Below, one piece after another: positions 25,601 through 34,861 of a stretch of 64,000 bases of DNA; the first letter of the stretch is position 1; every line of letters starts with the position of its first letter. The notes below the pieces were generated by a model. It made no database searches, had not been told where the DNA came from, and saw only the letters and a program-made list of their open reading frames with translations. The translations under genes were made by a program, and so were the position numbers. The stretch covers positions 18,068-82,067 of the forward strand of contig DASRDZ010000078.1 of assembly GCA_035652335.1 (NCBI GenBank), written 5' to 3'. The DNA comes from DASRDZ01 sp035652335. Its GTDB lineage: Bacteria > Chloroflexota > Dormibacteria > Aeolococcales > Aeolococcaceae.

Positions 25601-27142
25601 GTCTTCGCCGGTGACACCACCTACCTGCCCGCGCAGGCGAGCACGCCGTACACCGTGATGGCGAAGACCTTCTTCGGCTTCGACAACGGCCAGCCGCAGC
25701 AGGGGAGCCTCAGCGACAAGGTGCACGTGAGCGGCTTCCTCATGGATCTCGCCACCGCCACGATGATCCCCGACGCCTCGGTGGAGCTCGCCATCGGCTC
25801 CGACGCGGTGACGGTGGCCACAGGAGCCGACGGCGGCGTCAGCGCCGACATCACGCTCACCGGCGGTGCTGGCAGCCGCACCCTGGTGGCAACCTACCTC
25901 GGGGACGCCGAGCATCTCCCGTACGCCACCTCGATGGGTTTCACGGTGCAGCGCGACAACACCGCGATGACCCTCGACGCCGTCGCGGGCACCGGTGACG
26001 TCAACAGCACGATCAGCGTCGGCGGGACGGTGCGCGACGACGAGGGCAATCCCCTCGCCGGTGTGCCGGTGAGCCTGGCCGTGGGGTCGAGCGGCGTCAC
26101 CGTCGTCACCGACACCACCGGGCATGCCTCGGCGCTGCTGACGCTCTCCGCCCCGCTCGGCCCAACCACCGTGTCGGCGCAGTTCGCCGGTGACGCAACC
26201 TACGTCGATGCGGGAGGGAGCACCCCGTTCACGGTCACCGCCGCCAGTGCGCTGGCTCTCGGCAGCGCGGTACCCGGCAGCGGAGCGTTGACCGACTCGG
26301 TCCACGTCACTGCGACGCTCACCGACTCCAGCCAGGGGAACGCCCCCCTGCCAGGACAGACGGTCAGCTTCGGCATCGGCGCCAACAGCTCGACGACCGT
26401 CACCGATGCCAACGGCGTCGCGGCGGTCGACATCACCCTCACGGGATCGGCAGGCTCGCGCACCCTCAGCGCGACCTTCAACGGCGCCGGCTACCACCGA
26501 CTCGCCTCGGCGAGCAAGCCGTTCACGGTGAGCCTCCATCCCACCGTGGTGCACCTCGACACGCCGGTGCCGGTGGCCGGCGACATCACCGACACGGTCA
26601 GCGTCGGGGCCACCCTGACCAGCAGCGACGGCCTCGCCCTGTCAGGCAAGCCGGTGGTGCTCTCGGTGAACGGGCAGAGCCGCACCGTCACGACCAACTC
26701 GGCTGGGCACGCCGCCGCGACCTTCACCCTGCAGCCGCCATCCGGCGCCTCGCAGGTCACAGCGCAGTTCGCCGGTGATTCGACGTACGCCGGCACCCAG
26801 GTGTCGGCACCGTTCACCGTCACCAAGAAGGCGACGGCGGTGGTCGCTCCGGCCACGGTGGGGTCGACCTCGAAGAGCGGCAAGGTGCAGATCCAGGTGC
26901 GGCTCACCGCAGTCCAGAACGGCGTCACGGTGGGCGCCTCGGGAAGGTCGATCGGCGTCTACGTTCCCTCGGCGAAGAATCCCAGTGTGTACGTCCTCGA
27001 CATCACGCTGCGCACCGACAGCAATGGCTACGCGACCGTCACCGAGCCGACGCCGAAGTCCGGCACCACAGTGGTGCAGTTCCGCTTCGCCGGTGACACC
27101 AGCTACCTGGCCAGCCAGTCGCAGACGACCGTGGGCAGGTGA
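19667..27142 (+). CDS. Giant secreted FG-GAP / thrombospondin-3 / deacetylase-like / Ig-repeat protein
   Basis: 2491 residues from ATG 19667 (MRLRRTT..., signal peptide ending near VVHAV; GGGGGA upstream). Residues about 40-820: twelve FG-GAP/VCBS units with the Ca-loop pattern D-x-N-G-D-G-x-x-D-(I/V)-V. About 824-940: thrombospondin type-3-like Asp-rich Ca-binding repeats (DNDNDGVPNAVDNCP, DSDHDGVGDACDP). About 960-1300: polysaccharide-deacetylase-like domain with HGTYH (H-x3-H zinc pattern) and YVPPYD, though the canonical TFDDG motif is not obvious, so activity is uncertain. About 1320-2491: twelve Ig-like repeats of about 97 residues. No sorting signal. Strongly calcium-dependent extracellular architecture; likely surface or matrix protein. 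Divergent from the other giant gene. Confidence 0.9.
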   Translation: MRLRRTTAGGGIAALVAATVVGAISPRVVHAVTAPWDPYFAAPTTVADYGAAGKPYGVAVGDFNGDSHPDIVVGRSTGNATGLTFASPVTLYDGGSNSRTFGVAVADFDSDGKLDMVVDQRSTGYLFYVRGNGDGTFQAAVQMPYKLETYNATTPLVVGDVNGDGRPDVVWGTMTSGADGAVPPVIRVNEGDVRVFLGNGDGTFVANTYVRSGVTFAAGTLMARIGGTGSRVTSLAVRDVDGNGRADVVAGGIDAAPGVAATNTVIRVIMSNGDGSFSLDGTPLYSHSSTDGALQSSGPIYYPANASTSAWAVSALSPGPWGLAFGDFNNDGKQDVVVADRALYVYLFTGDGAGHFTEQGGYGAVTGRPFVYLGHDSLRDTLQTTGVMGYTPALATADFNGDGRPDLVLGLESGPQTASAGAHDGAVALDLSIPGGGYQAPTVLGNIGFEARGINIADVNRDGMLDIVGGSYTGKVSWIQQTAVPADPDVFFVPGAGAGAFGASTPFSWRLEPGNANDLVAADLNHDGRMDLVWSATVSGVDSGGTTRVNDGDVRVLYGDSSGGFTNLNPYTRGTTTYAAGTLLARIAPAGIDAASIAVGDVNHDGWADVVAGGLDGAGNTIVVLIHNNADGTFSLDPTPLVSQPAGNGSTQSPVYYPATSPAVSPWGVAIADVTGDGNPDVLVLDRALYLYRFDGNGAGGFTMAGGFTAVSGRPNVFLGHDGLRASVSYTGVLATGDVNGDGRPDIAIGLQAGGQTAPVLNDGAVAVDLSTTTAGVYKGGGVAVNLGSQARGVNVVDLTGDGNADIVAGAYGGKVSLVAQLPPLDSDGDGISDYVDNAPYVANAPRLDMNTDGAVNYKDQLDNDYDSVLGNPQDPSTWVRLGDAADPDNDNDGVPNAVDNCPLTFNPTQADSDHDGVGDACDPLLNRDTDSDGVLDSIHSGDPMYAQAKAAAALWASGTTHFVIRIDSLEYGWQAAFSEILSDAVVQPDLASFQAACAADYAQGADGNPSYRPDCAGLDGGNGLSLSLVLIPKLDWQNPTMIAWINNRLQSQLFELAQHGTYHRDNIPASDVATNPDIVAYGVFSESTGLSLNENYEYLRVGQDSMTGNYSDMWLQQEGATPTSPKIDWAHAVWPLITYVPPYDTSDTTARQAIAMLGYKGFSASTWEESGDLAYIFSPEGSHMEQFDQFGMYHASADVQIRPPADLSGASWNHNQYDSYLRQNTDAGGLTTWLVEAPDWTGRDATSGNPNDTVDPGKFAAWNQLLDYVRTYPGGVSMTLGEVALAKGFDNAPTVPNPDQADADHNGVGDVIEGSHLDMSGRLLWRGAEEGISAALHNGAGQALAGQTVTFTGDFNGDGSNETYNGTTDATGVAHVTVTPTALPGTAITVQAHWDSLNTVVADATATFPVNTTTEMSLAGSASSGHLTEAVTVDATLTDSADHSPMAGQALHFAIGGDTADAVTNPSGVATASITLTGSAGTRDLVVTYGGADGRTAARASQPFEVQLDPTRITIDTPTSTDVHVGDPLSLGATLRDDQGNPIAGATLDMSFSPDLTTTVTTDATGHATWEVTVVEPVGPKPFTVEYAGDPTYMARTGSLLYTAYASSGLALDAGNPTGGHLTDTVHVVAQLTDASANQPVAGETVTFAIGDDTATALTSLAGRADADITLTGLPGTRTLAVTYAGGTGRDPAEASTSFTVAVEPMTLIPDTAPPQGFLNTPYTVGATLTDDDGTPLSGATVWFELSAGGENTQYLSAVADAGGHASLDFPLGLPLGERSIYVSFWGDDQRDRAVASGGIMTVVVGSGLTIDASTPSQGELAHAVRASAHLVDSTYGDPVAGQTVDFAIGADTASAVTDAGGVATVDIALTGDAGARTLVVSYTGDGVHLPATARQPFEVDMATTSLTLEATPASGVIGNGQDVGATLRDDLGNPITGMPVALSLNGQSSTVSTDTSGYAGTTFTLQPPSGASQVSAVFAGDTTYLPAQASTPYTVMAKTFFGFDNGQPQQGSLSDKVHVSGFLMDLATATMIPDASVELAIGSDAVTVATGADGGVSADITLTGGAGSRTLVATYLGDAEHLPYATSMGFTVQRDNTAMTLDAVAGTGDVNSTISVGGTVRDDEGNPLAGVPVSLAVGSSGVTVVTDTTGHASALLTLSAPLGPTTVSAQFAGDATYVDAGGSTPFTVTAASALALGSAVPGSGALTDSVHVTATLTDSSQGNAPLPGQTVSFGIGANSSTTVTDANGVAAVDITLTGSAGSRTLSATFNGAGYHRLASASKPFTVSLHPTVVHLDTPVPVAGDITDTVSVGATLTSSDGLALSGKPVVLSVNGQSRTVTTNSAGHAAATFTLQPPSGASQVTAQFAGDSTYAGTQVSAPFTVTKKATAVVAPATVGSTSKSGKVQIQVRLTAVQNGVTVGASGRSIGVYVPSAKNPSVYVLDITLRTDSNGYATVTEPTPKSGTTVVQFRFAGDTSYLASQSQTTVGR
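20231..21932 (+). repeat. Internal tandem duplication in the FG-GAP region
   Basis: The segment about 20231-20910 (from NEGDVRVFLGNGDG to LVLGLESG) recurs at about 21314-21932 (from NDGDVRVLYGD to IAIGLQAGG). The same landmarks appear in the same order: AAGTL(M/L)ARI, DVVAGG, FSLD.TPL, YYPA, DRALY(V/L)Y, GRP.V(Y/F)LGHD. The copies have diverged, so the duplication is old. Confidence 0.75.
23630..27139 (+). repeat. Twelve Ig-like repeats, largely in an alternating A/B pattern
   Basis: From about the third unit, repeats alternate between type A (VGATLRDD.GNP..G..V, often with SGASQV..QFAGD.TY) and type B (LTD.VHV.A.LTDS, AGQTV.FAIG.DTA, ITLTG.AGTRTL). This points to amplification of a two-domain unit of about 195 residues. 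Confidence 0.7.
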
Positions 27143-27181
27143 GCCGGCCCACGGCCCGCGGCCTGGAGGACCGGCGCCACC

Positions 27182-27202
27182 GGTCACCCCGTCGTCGTGA
27201 CC
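27182..27202. promoter_or_regulatory. GGTCAC-N9-GTGACC inverted repeat upstream of secreted protein gene
   Basis: Arms GGTCAC (27182-27187) and GTGACC (27197-27202) flank CCCGTCGTC, about 70 nt before the 27271 start. The same arms with an 8-nt spacer occur at 38961-38980 upstream of another secreted protein gene. Could be a shared operator; six-base arms in GC-rich DNA can also arise by chance. Confidence 0.35.
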
Positions 27203-27270
27203 TTGGCCTCTACTGGCTCACCGTACTCGGGCGCTTACTGGAGAAAACACCTGTGCAAGGAGGTATCGGC

Positions 27271-27879
27271 ATGCGACGTGCATTGACAGCCGTTGCGGGA
27301 GTCGCCCTGACGGTTGTGATTCTCGCGGTACCGGCGGACGCGGCGAAGGGGAAGACCCAGATCACCGCCGTGAAGGGAACCGTCACCGGGCAGCAGTATG
27401 TGGTCGCCACCTGCGGCTGGATGCCCACCGATCAGGGGCCGATGCAGTACTGGGCCACGTCGATCTCGGTCGACAGGGCCGTGATCAGCGGCTCCGGAAT
27501 CGGCAAAGGGACGATGAGTTGGACTGCGCAGGCGAACCCCTTCATGGGCATGGGCGGCCAGCCGACCACCTGGGTCATCAACGCATCGAGCAGCGGGAGC
27601 TCGGTCACCGGCCAGTCGAACATGAACCTGGGGATGGGCGGCGGTGGCAACCAGACCATCAGCTACGGCTTCGGCGTGATGTCGGGGACGGGCAAGTTCG
27701 CCGGGGTGACGAACGGCTCACTGCAGACGATGCAGGCGCCGTTCAACTCGCCCACCTGCGATCCCGGCTTCAACCCGCCTGCCAACTGGGATCCGAATGA
27801 CCAGTCGACGTGGCAGACCGGCGCGTCGTCGGGCGCGGTCCCGTTCAGCTTCACCATCTACGGCCAGCTGATCTACTGA
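27271..27879 (+). CDS. Small secreted protein with GxGKFAGVTxGxL motif
   Basis: 202 residues from ATG 27271, with an excellent ribosome site AAGGAGGT (27257-27264). Signal peptide: MRRALTAVAG, hydrophobic VALTVVILAV, cleavage after PADA. The mature part is Gly/Ser/Thr-rich with a likely beta structure. The segment GTGKFAGVTNGSL resembles a recurring motif of small secreted beta-barrel proteins (allene-oxide-cyclase or dirigent-like), but the match is too short to name a family. Downstream of the giant FG-GAP gene by 128 bp and followed by a hairpin, so it forms its own short unit or the end of one. Confidence 0.85.
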   Translation: MRRALTAVAGVALTVVILAVPADAAKGKTQITAVKGTVTGQQYVVATCGWMPTDQGPMQYWATSISVDRAVISGSGIGKGTMSWTAQANPFMGMGGQPTTWVINASSSGSSVTGQSNMNLGMGGGGNQTISYGFGVMSGTGKFAGVTNGSLQTMQAPFNSPTCDPGFNPPANWDPNDQSTWQTGASSGAVPFSFTIYGQLIY

Positions 27880-27903
27880 CGCTCACGCGCATCGGGACAG
27901 TGA

Positions 27904-27933
27904 CAGATGGACCGGCGCAGGCTGGTCCATCTG
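27904..27933 (+). terminator. Hairpin downstream of the secreted protein gene
   Basis: Arms CAGATGGACC and GGTCCATCTG (27904-27913, 27924-27933) pair perfectly. The loop can extend the stem with a G-T and two G-C pairs, leaving GCAG. It starts 24 nt after the stop. No T-run follows, so it would be a hairpin-type or Rho-assisted terminator, or an mRNA 3' stabiliser. Confidence 0.6.
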
Positions 27934-28024
27934 CCACGCGACAGGCGACCTCGGGACGAACGGCCCTATCGCCCGCCATCGCGGTGCCCGACGATCGAAG
28001 GCGAACGGAGGCCGCGCAACGCCC

Positions 28025-29824
<1,800 letters not shown>

Positions 29825-29829
29825 GCGCG

Positions 29830-30831
29830 ATGCAGACGGAACCGACAGCCTTCGCGCCGGCGCTGGACCGCGACCACGCGCTCTCGCTGCTGCGCACCAT
29901 GCTGCTGATCCGCAGCTTCGAGGAGCGCTGCGCCGAGCTCTACAGCGCCACCAGGATCCGCGGCTTCCTCCATCTGTATGTCGGCGAGGAGGCGGTGGCT
30001 GCCGGCGCGCTGCCGGCGCTGCGTCCCGAGGACGCCGTGGTCAGCACCTATCGCGAGCACGGGCACGCGCTGGTGCGGGGCATCAGCGCGGGCGCGGTGA
30101 TGGCGGAGATGTACGGGAAGGTCGAGGGCTGCAGCCGCGGGCGCGGCGGCTCGATGCACCTGTTCGACGCGGCGACGCGCTTCTACGGTGGCAACGCCAT
30201 CGTCGGCGGCGGGCTGCCGCTCGCCGTCGGGCTCGGGCTGGCCGCGCGCATGCGCCACGAGGACTGGATCACCGCCTGCCTGTTCGGCGACGGCGCGGTC
30301 GCCGAGGGCGAGTTCCATGAGTCCATGAACCTCGCCGCGGTGTGGGGCCTGCCGGTGCTCTTCATCTGCGAGAACAACCTCTACGCGATGGGCACCGCGC
30401 TGTACCGCTCCCAGAGCGAGACCAACCTCGCGGCGCGTGCGGCGTCCTACCGCATGCCCGCGATGGCCGTCGACGGCATGGACGTGCTCGCCGTCGAGCA
30501 GGCCTCGCGCGAGGCGGCCGACGCGGTGCGCAGCGGCTCCGGCCCGCGCTTCCTGGAGATGCGCACCTACCGCTTCCGCGCCCACTCCATGTACGACCCC
30601 GACCGCTACCGCGCCAAGGAGGAGATCGAGCGCTGGAGGGAGCGCGACCCCATCGTGCTCTTCGACCGCCGCCTGCGCGACGCCGGGATGCTCGACGACG
30701 CGACGCGCGCGGCGCTGGATGCGGAGGTGGGGCGGGAGGTGGACGCCGCGGTCGCCTTCGCCGAGGCGGGCACCGACGAGCCGGTCGAGACCCTGACCCG
30801 CTTCGTGCTCAGCGAGAGGGCACGGTCGTGA
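29830..30831 (+). CDS. pdhA: Pyruvate/2-oxoacid dehydrogenase E1 component, alpha subunit
   Basis: 333 residues from ATG 29830. Thiamine-diphosphate motif GDGAVAEGEFHESMN...ENN near residues 155-183, GRGGSMHLF in the active-site loop and RFRAHSMYDPDRYR (the phosphorylation-loop region of mitochondrial homologues). Decarboxylates the 2-oxo acid onto TPP. Stop overlaps the E1 beta GTG as GTGA. Substrate (pyruvate, acetoin or branched-chain oxo acid) is not fixed by sequence; length and motifs fit the PDH/acetoin class. Confidence 0.9.
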   Translation: MQTEPTAFAPALDRDHALSLLRTMLLIRSFEERCAELYSATRIRGFLHLYVGEEAVAAGALPALRPEDAVVSTYREHGHALVRGISAGAVMAEMYGKVEGCSRGRGGSMHLFDAATRFYGGNAIVGGGLPLAVGLGLAARMRHEDWITACLFGDGAVAEGEFHESMNLAAVWGLPVLFICENNLYAMGTALYRSQSETNLAARAASYRMPAMAVDGMDVLAVEQASREAADAVRSGSGPRFLEMRTYRFRAHSMYDPDRYRAKEEIERWRERDPIVLFDRRLRDAGMLDDATRAALDAEVGREVDAAVAFAEAGTDEPVETLTRFVLSERARS

Positions 30832-31829
30832 CCGAGGTCGCCGCACCCACCGTCCACCTGACCTACCGCGAGGCGATGCGCGAGGCCATCCGCGACGCGA
30901 TGCGCCGCGACGACCGGGTGTTCCTCATGGGCGAGGACGTCGGTCGCTACGGCGGGTCGTTCGCCGTGTCGCTGGGGCTGCTCGAGGAGTTCGGGCCCGA
31001 GCGCATCCGCGACACGCCGCTGTCGGAGTCGGCGTTCGTCGGCGCCGGGATCGGCGCGGCGCTGGCGGGGATGCGACCCATCGTCGAGATCATGACCGTC
31101 AACTTCTCGCTGCTGGCGCTGGACCAGATCGTCAACAACGCGGCCACGCTGCTGCACATGTCGGGCGGGCAGTTCAACGTCCCGCTGGTGATCCGCATGA
31201 CCACGGGCGGCGGCCGCCAGCTGGCGGCGCAGCACTCGCACAGCCTGGAGGGGTGGTACACGCACATCCCCGGCATCACGGTGCTTGCCCCGGCCACGCT
31301 GGAGGATGCGCGCGGCATGCTCTGGACCGCGCTGGAGGACCGCGACCCGGTGCTGATCTTCGAGAACGGGCTGCTCTACAACGCCGAGGGCGACATCCCC
31401 GCCGGCGCGGGCGCGGTGGAGATCGCCCACGCGGCGGTGCGCCGGCCGGGGCGCGACGTGTCGATCGTCACCTACGGCGGGACGCTGCCGCTCTGCCTGC
31501 AGGTGGCCGGGTCGCTCGCCGCCGAGGGCGTCGAGGCGGAGGTGATCGACCTGCGCAGCCTGCGACCGCTCGACACCGCGACCATCCTGGACTCGGTGTC
31601 GCGCACCGGGCGCTGCGTCGTCGTCGACGAGGGCTGGCGCAGCGGCAGCCTCTCCGCGGAGATCTCCGCGCGCGTCACCGAGGGTGCCTTCTACACGCTC
31701 GACGCGCCGGTGCAGCGCGTGTGCAGCGCCGAGGTGCCCATGCCGTACGCCAAGCACCTCGAGGCGGCCGCGCTGCCAACGGCGGCGGCCCTGACGGCGG
31801 CGGTGCACGAGGTGATGCGCGGTGCCTGA
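30828..31829 (+). CDS. pdhB: Pyruvate/2-oxoacid dehydrogenase E1 component, beta subunit
   Basis: 333 residues from GTG 30828, overlapping the pdhA stop, with GAGAGGG just upstream. Family landmarks: LMGEDVGRYGG, DTPLSESAFVGAGIGAA, the IRMTTGGGRQ stretch, HSLEGWYTHIPG, and VVDEGWRSG in the transketolase C-domain. Forms the alpha2beta2 E1 with PdhA; the beta subunit shapes the TPP site and binds E2. Overlaps the E2 gene by 8 nt. Confidence 0.92.
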   Translation: MTEVAAPTVHLTYREAMREAIRDAMRRDDRVFLMGEDVGRYGGSFAVSLGLLEEFGPERIRDTPLSESAFVGAGIGAALAGMRPIVEIMTVNFSLLALDQIVNNAATLLHMSGGQFNVPLVIRMTTGGGRQLAAQHSHSLEGWYTHIPGITVLAPATLEDARGMLWTALEDRDPVLIFENGLLYNAEGDIPAGAGAVEIAHAAVRRPGRDVSIVTYGGTLPLCLQVAGSLAAEGVEAEVIDLRSLRPLDTATILDSVSRTGRCVVVDEGWRSGSLSAEISARVTEGAFYTLDAPVQRVCSAEVPMPYAKHLEAAALPTAAALTAAVHEVMRGA

Positions 31830-33072
31830 GTTCCGCATGCCCTCGCTGGGCGCCGACATGGAGGCGGGCACGCTGTCCCGCTGGCTGGTCAAGCCCGGAG
31901 ATGTGGTCAAGCGTGGCCAGATCGTGGCGGTGGTGGAGACCGACAAGGCGGAGATCGAGGCGGAGTGCTTCGAGTCCGGCGTGGTCGAGGCGCTGCTGGT
32001 GGAGGAGGGGGTGAAGGTGCCGGTGGGCACGCCGCTGGCCACGCTGCGGGCGCAGGCGGCCGTGCCCGAGCCCGTGCCGGCGGCAGCCGCCCCCGCCGCG
32101 GTGGCTGCTGCGCCTGCGGTCGACGCGGCCGCTGCGCCTCCGGTCCAGCCGGTCGCCGCCGCGCCGCTCCCGCCGCCTCCCGTGATCGCGCCGCCCGCAC
32201 CTGTCGCGCCCGGTCGCCCCGTCGGGACGGCGAGGGTGCCCGCGTCGCCGCTGGCGAGGCGGCTGGCCGCCCTCGACGGCATCGACCTGGCCGCGCTGCG
32301 CGGGACCGGCCCCGGCGGCGTGGTGGTGCGCCGCGACGTGCTCGCCGCGGCCGCGCAGGCGCCCGCCGCCCCGCCGCCCGTGGTCGAGGTGACCGGCCTC
32401 GAGCAGCGCCTGCGCACCATGCGCGAGGCGACCGGCGCGCTGATGGCGCGCAGCAAGCGCGAGGTGCCCCACTACTACCTGAGCACCACCATCGACATGG
32501 CCCGCGCCATGGCGTGGCTCGCCGACGTCAACGCCACTCGCGGGGTCACCGACCGCCTGCTCCCCGCCGCGATGCTGCTGCGCGCCGTCGCCCTCGCCTG
32601 CCGCGAGGTTCCGGACATGAATGGCCTCTACGTCGACGGCCGTTTCGCGCCCGCGGAGCGGGTCAACCTCGGTGTCGCCATATCGCTGCGCCAGGGCGGG
32701 ATGCTGGCGCCGGCCATCCTCGACTCCGACACCAGGTCGCTCGACGAGCTGATGGCCGCGCTGCTCGACCTGGTCAAGCGTGCGCGCGTCGGGTCGCTGC
32801 GCAGCTCGGAGGCGTCCGAGCCGACCATCACCGTCACCAACCTCGGCGACCAGGGCGCCGACGCCGTGTTCGGCGTCATCTACGCGCCCCAGGTGGCCCT
32901 GGTCGGGTTCGGTCGCGTCGCGGACCGCGTGGTCGCGCACGAGGGCATGCTCGCCGTCCGTCCCACCGTCACCGCGACGCTGTCAGGAGACCATCGCGTG
33001 AGCGACGGGCACCGGGGAAGCCTCTTCCTCGCCGCCGTCTCGCGCCTGCTGCAGGAGCCCGAGAAGCTGTGA
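31822..33072 (+). CDS. pdhC: Dihydrolipoamide acyltransferase (E2)
   Basis: 416 residues from GTG 31822. Lipoyl domain residues 1-75 with lipoyl Lys in VETDKAEIEAE; Ala/Pro-rich linker about 76-140; peripheral subunit-binding domain with SPLARRLAALDGIDL...GTGPGGVVVRRD about 143-180; catalytic domain to the end with active-site HRVSDG (usual form DHRVxDG). Transfers the acyl group from E1-TPP to CoA. Overlaps the following acyl carrier protein gene in GTGA. No E3 (dihydrolipoamide dehydrogenase) follows. Confidence 0.92.
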   Translation: MPEFRMPSLGADMEAGTLSRWLVKPGDVVKRGQIVAVVETDKAEIEAECFESGVVEALLVEEGVKVPVGTPLATLRAQAAVPEPVPAAAAPAAVAAAPAVDAAAAPPVQPVAAAPLPPPPVIAPPAPVAPGRPVGTARVPASPLARRLAALDGIDLAALRGTGPGGVVVRRDVLAAAAQAPAAPPPVVEVTGLEQRLRTMREATGALMARSKREVPHYYLSTTIDMARAMAWLADVNATRGVTDRLLPAAMLLRAVALACREVPDMNGLYVDGRFAPAERVNLGVAISLRQGGMLAPAILDSDTRSLDELMAALLDLVKRARVGSLRSSEASEPTITVTNLGDQGADAVFGVIYAPQVALVGFGRVADRVVAHEGMLAVRPTVTATLSGDHRVSDGHRGSLFLAAVSRLLQEPEKL

Positions 33073-33314
33073 ACCCCGACGACATCCGCGCCACCGTGCT
33101 GCGCATCCTCCACCAGGTCGCACCCGACGTGGACGCCGCGACCCTCGACCCCGCCGTGGCCATCCAGGACCAGGTCGACATCGACAGCGTCGACTTCATG
33201 AACCTGATGGTCGGCATCGAGGAGGCGCTCGGAGTCGACGTCCCGGAGCGCGACTACCCCAGGGTGGCCAGCCTCGACGCCTGCGTGGGCTACCTCAGCG
33301 CCGGGTCCCGCTGA
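33069..33314 (+). CDS. Acyl carrier protein translationally coupled to E2
   Basis: 81 residues from GTG 33069 (too short and without ATG, but clear). Acidic helical protein with phosphopantetheine Ser in DIDSVDFMNL, like the DSL motif of ACPs. The TGA stop of E2 and this GTG share bases, so the two are co-translated. An ACP as part of a PDH operon is unusual: it may accept the acyl group made by E2 or AcsA, but no ketosynthase or other ACP user is nearby. Confidence 0.8.
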   Translation: MNPDDIRATVLRILHQVAPDVDAATLDPAVAIQDQVDIDSVDFMNLMVGIEEALGVDVPERDYPRVASLDACVGYLSAGSR

Positions 33315-33353
33315 GCCCGGCCGCAGGACCGCTGTGACGCGTGACCCGGGCTC
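33313..33353. terminator. Possible bidirectional hairpin between convergent ACP and USP genes
   Basis: Arms GAGCCCGG (33313-33320) and CCGGGCTC (33346-33353) with a 25-nt loop lie between the convergent ends of the ACP and universal stress protein genes. Long loop and no T-run keep this tentative. Confidence 0.3.
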
Positions 33354-33377
33354 GGCGGGCGTGGACCTCCGCCGCCC

Positions 33378-34262
33378 CTAGCCGCCGACCGGGACGACGA
33401 GGACCGCGCCGGGCGCGGCGTGCAGCACCGCGATCGAGACACTCCCCAGGCGCAGCCGCTGCACCCGGCCGAGGCCTCGCCGCCCCACGGCGACCAGGCC
33501 GGCGCCGGTCTCGCGGGCCGCCTGGACCAGGGAGTCCGCGGCGTCGTCGATCACGATGCGACGGTTGATGGGAACCCGCGCGACCGTGGCCAGGCGGGTG
33601 ACCCGATCGGAGAGCGAGGTGTCGATGGCGGCGCGGATCTCCGCCGTGCGGGCGGCGTCGAGAACGCTCGGCTGCTCCAGCACGTGGGCGAGGTCGGGCA
33701 GGGCGCGCACCAGCACGATCGACGCGCCGGTCGCCTGCGCGATCGCGGCGCCCAGCCGGCCCGCCGCCGCGGAGCCGGCCGACCCGTCGTCGCCGACCAC
33801 CACCTGCTGCGGCGGCCAGGACTCGGCGCCGCGCAGGACGAGCAGCGCGATCGTCGAGTGGTGCACCAGGCCCTCCGCCACCGAGCCCAGCAGCGGCGTG
33901 TGCCGTTGGCGGCGGCCGCGGCTGCCGACGACGACGAGCGCAGCCCCGATCTCGTGCGCCACGTCGAGGATCCCGTCGACGGGATTCCCGTCGACGAGGT
34001 GAGACTCGGCGACGTCGACGTTGAGCTCGTTCTCCTGCGCGGCGTGGTCGGCGATGATGCGCCGTGCCCGTCGCCGGCGGAAGGTGAGCAGCGCCTCGAC
34101 CGGCATGCCCCACTCCTCGGCGGGTTCGCGCACGACGTGGACGAGATGCAGCGGGGCGCCGGTCGCCGCGACCAGGTCCGCGGCCGCCGACGCGGCGACG
34201 TAGGCGTCCTGGGAGCCGTCGACCGCCACCAGCACGGGACCGGGAATGGTCGGCGGCGCCAC
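33378..34262 (-). CDS. Tandem universal stress protein (two UspA domains)
   Basis: 294 residues from GTG 34262, 2 nt after the cupin stop. Two UspA domains (about 8-145 and 150-294), each with a VLVAVDGS or VVVGDDGS start. The first has GSRGRRQRHTPLLGSVAEGLVHH, the ATP-binding G-2x-G-9x-G(S/T) pattern; the second is similar with GRRGLGRVQRLRLGSVS. Binds ATP/AMP and acts in stress survival. Operon with the upstream cupin. Confidence 0.85.
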   Translation of the reverse strand: MAPPTIPGPVLVAVDGSQDAYVAASAAADLVAATGAPLHLVHVVREPAEEWGMPVEALLTFRRRRARRIIADHAAQENELNVDVAESHLVDGNPVDGILDVAHEIGAALVVVGSRGRRQRHTPLLGSVAEGLVHHSTIALLVLRGAESWPPQQVVVGDDGSAGSAAAGRLGAAIAQATGASIVLVRALPDLAHVLEQPSVLDAARTAEIRAAIDTSLSDRVTRLATVARVPINRRIVIDDAADSLVQAARETGAGLVAVGRRGLGRVQRLRLGSVSIAVLHAAPGAVLVVPVGG

Positions 34263-34264
34263 GG

Positions 34265-34615
34265 CTACGTCTCGGGGACGTCGACGTAGAAGAGCGTGCA
34301 GCCGTCGGGAGCCAGCCCCTCGATGGCATGGGCGTGGCCGGCGCCGACGAACCAGTACGAGCCGCGTGGCAGCGAGCGGTCGAAGGCGTGTGCCGCCCCG
34401 TCGACCACCCAGACGTGATGCCCCATGCCGCGGTGCGCATGTGCGGGGAGGGTGACGCCGGCTGGGATGCGCAGCACACCGGCGATCGTGCCGCCGTGCT
34501 CGGAGAGGATCGTGTTGGCGATCCCGGCAGGGGCTCCGGGGGCGAGGGGCTCCCAGGGTCGCTTCGCGACCTCGGCAGCCGGCATCACAACGTCGCCGAC
34601 CATGACCTGCTTCAT
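34265..34615 (-). CDS. Small cupin-domain protein
   Basis: 116 residues from ATG 34615 (MKQVMVGDV), with GAGGAGG 7-9 nt upstream. Cupin motif pattern: LPAHAHRGMGHHVWVVDGAA gives the metal-binding His set (cupin 1), then GSYWFVGAGHAHAIEGL (cupin 2). Such single-domain cupins bind metal and may act as dioxygenases, isomerases or sensors (ChrR-like). Function unassigned. Upstream of the USP gene. Confidence 0.8.
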   Translation of the reverse strand: MKQVMVGDVVMPAAEVAKRPWEPLAPGAPAGIANTILSEHGGTIAGVLRIPAGVTLPAHAHRGMGHHVWVVDGAAHAFDRSLPRGSYWFVGAGHAHAIEGLAPDGCTLFYVDVPET

Positions 34616-34861
34616 CGAGGGTCCTCCTCGCAGCGGGAACGCGACCCTGCGCCGCGTCCGCATCGAGTCCAGTGTGCAGGGCGGCAGCGCGAGCGGGCAG
34701 AGCCCAACGTCACCCGCGCGCCCGGGCCGAGCGCCCGGTGCGCAGCCGAAGGTCCCGACCCGGAGCGCCCATCGCCTCTGGCGTCGGGGCCTGCGAAGGC
34801 GTTTCCTGGAGCTTCAGGTGGACGGCCACGCCTGCGCTGCGGTGGCCGAAGGAGAGTGACC

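Noticed and set aside
33069..33314. Possibility that the ACP-like frame is not a gene
   Set aside because: GTG overlap with E2, the DSVDF site and acidic helical composition are too coherent for chance.
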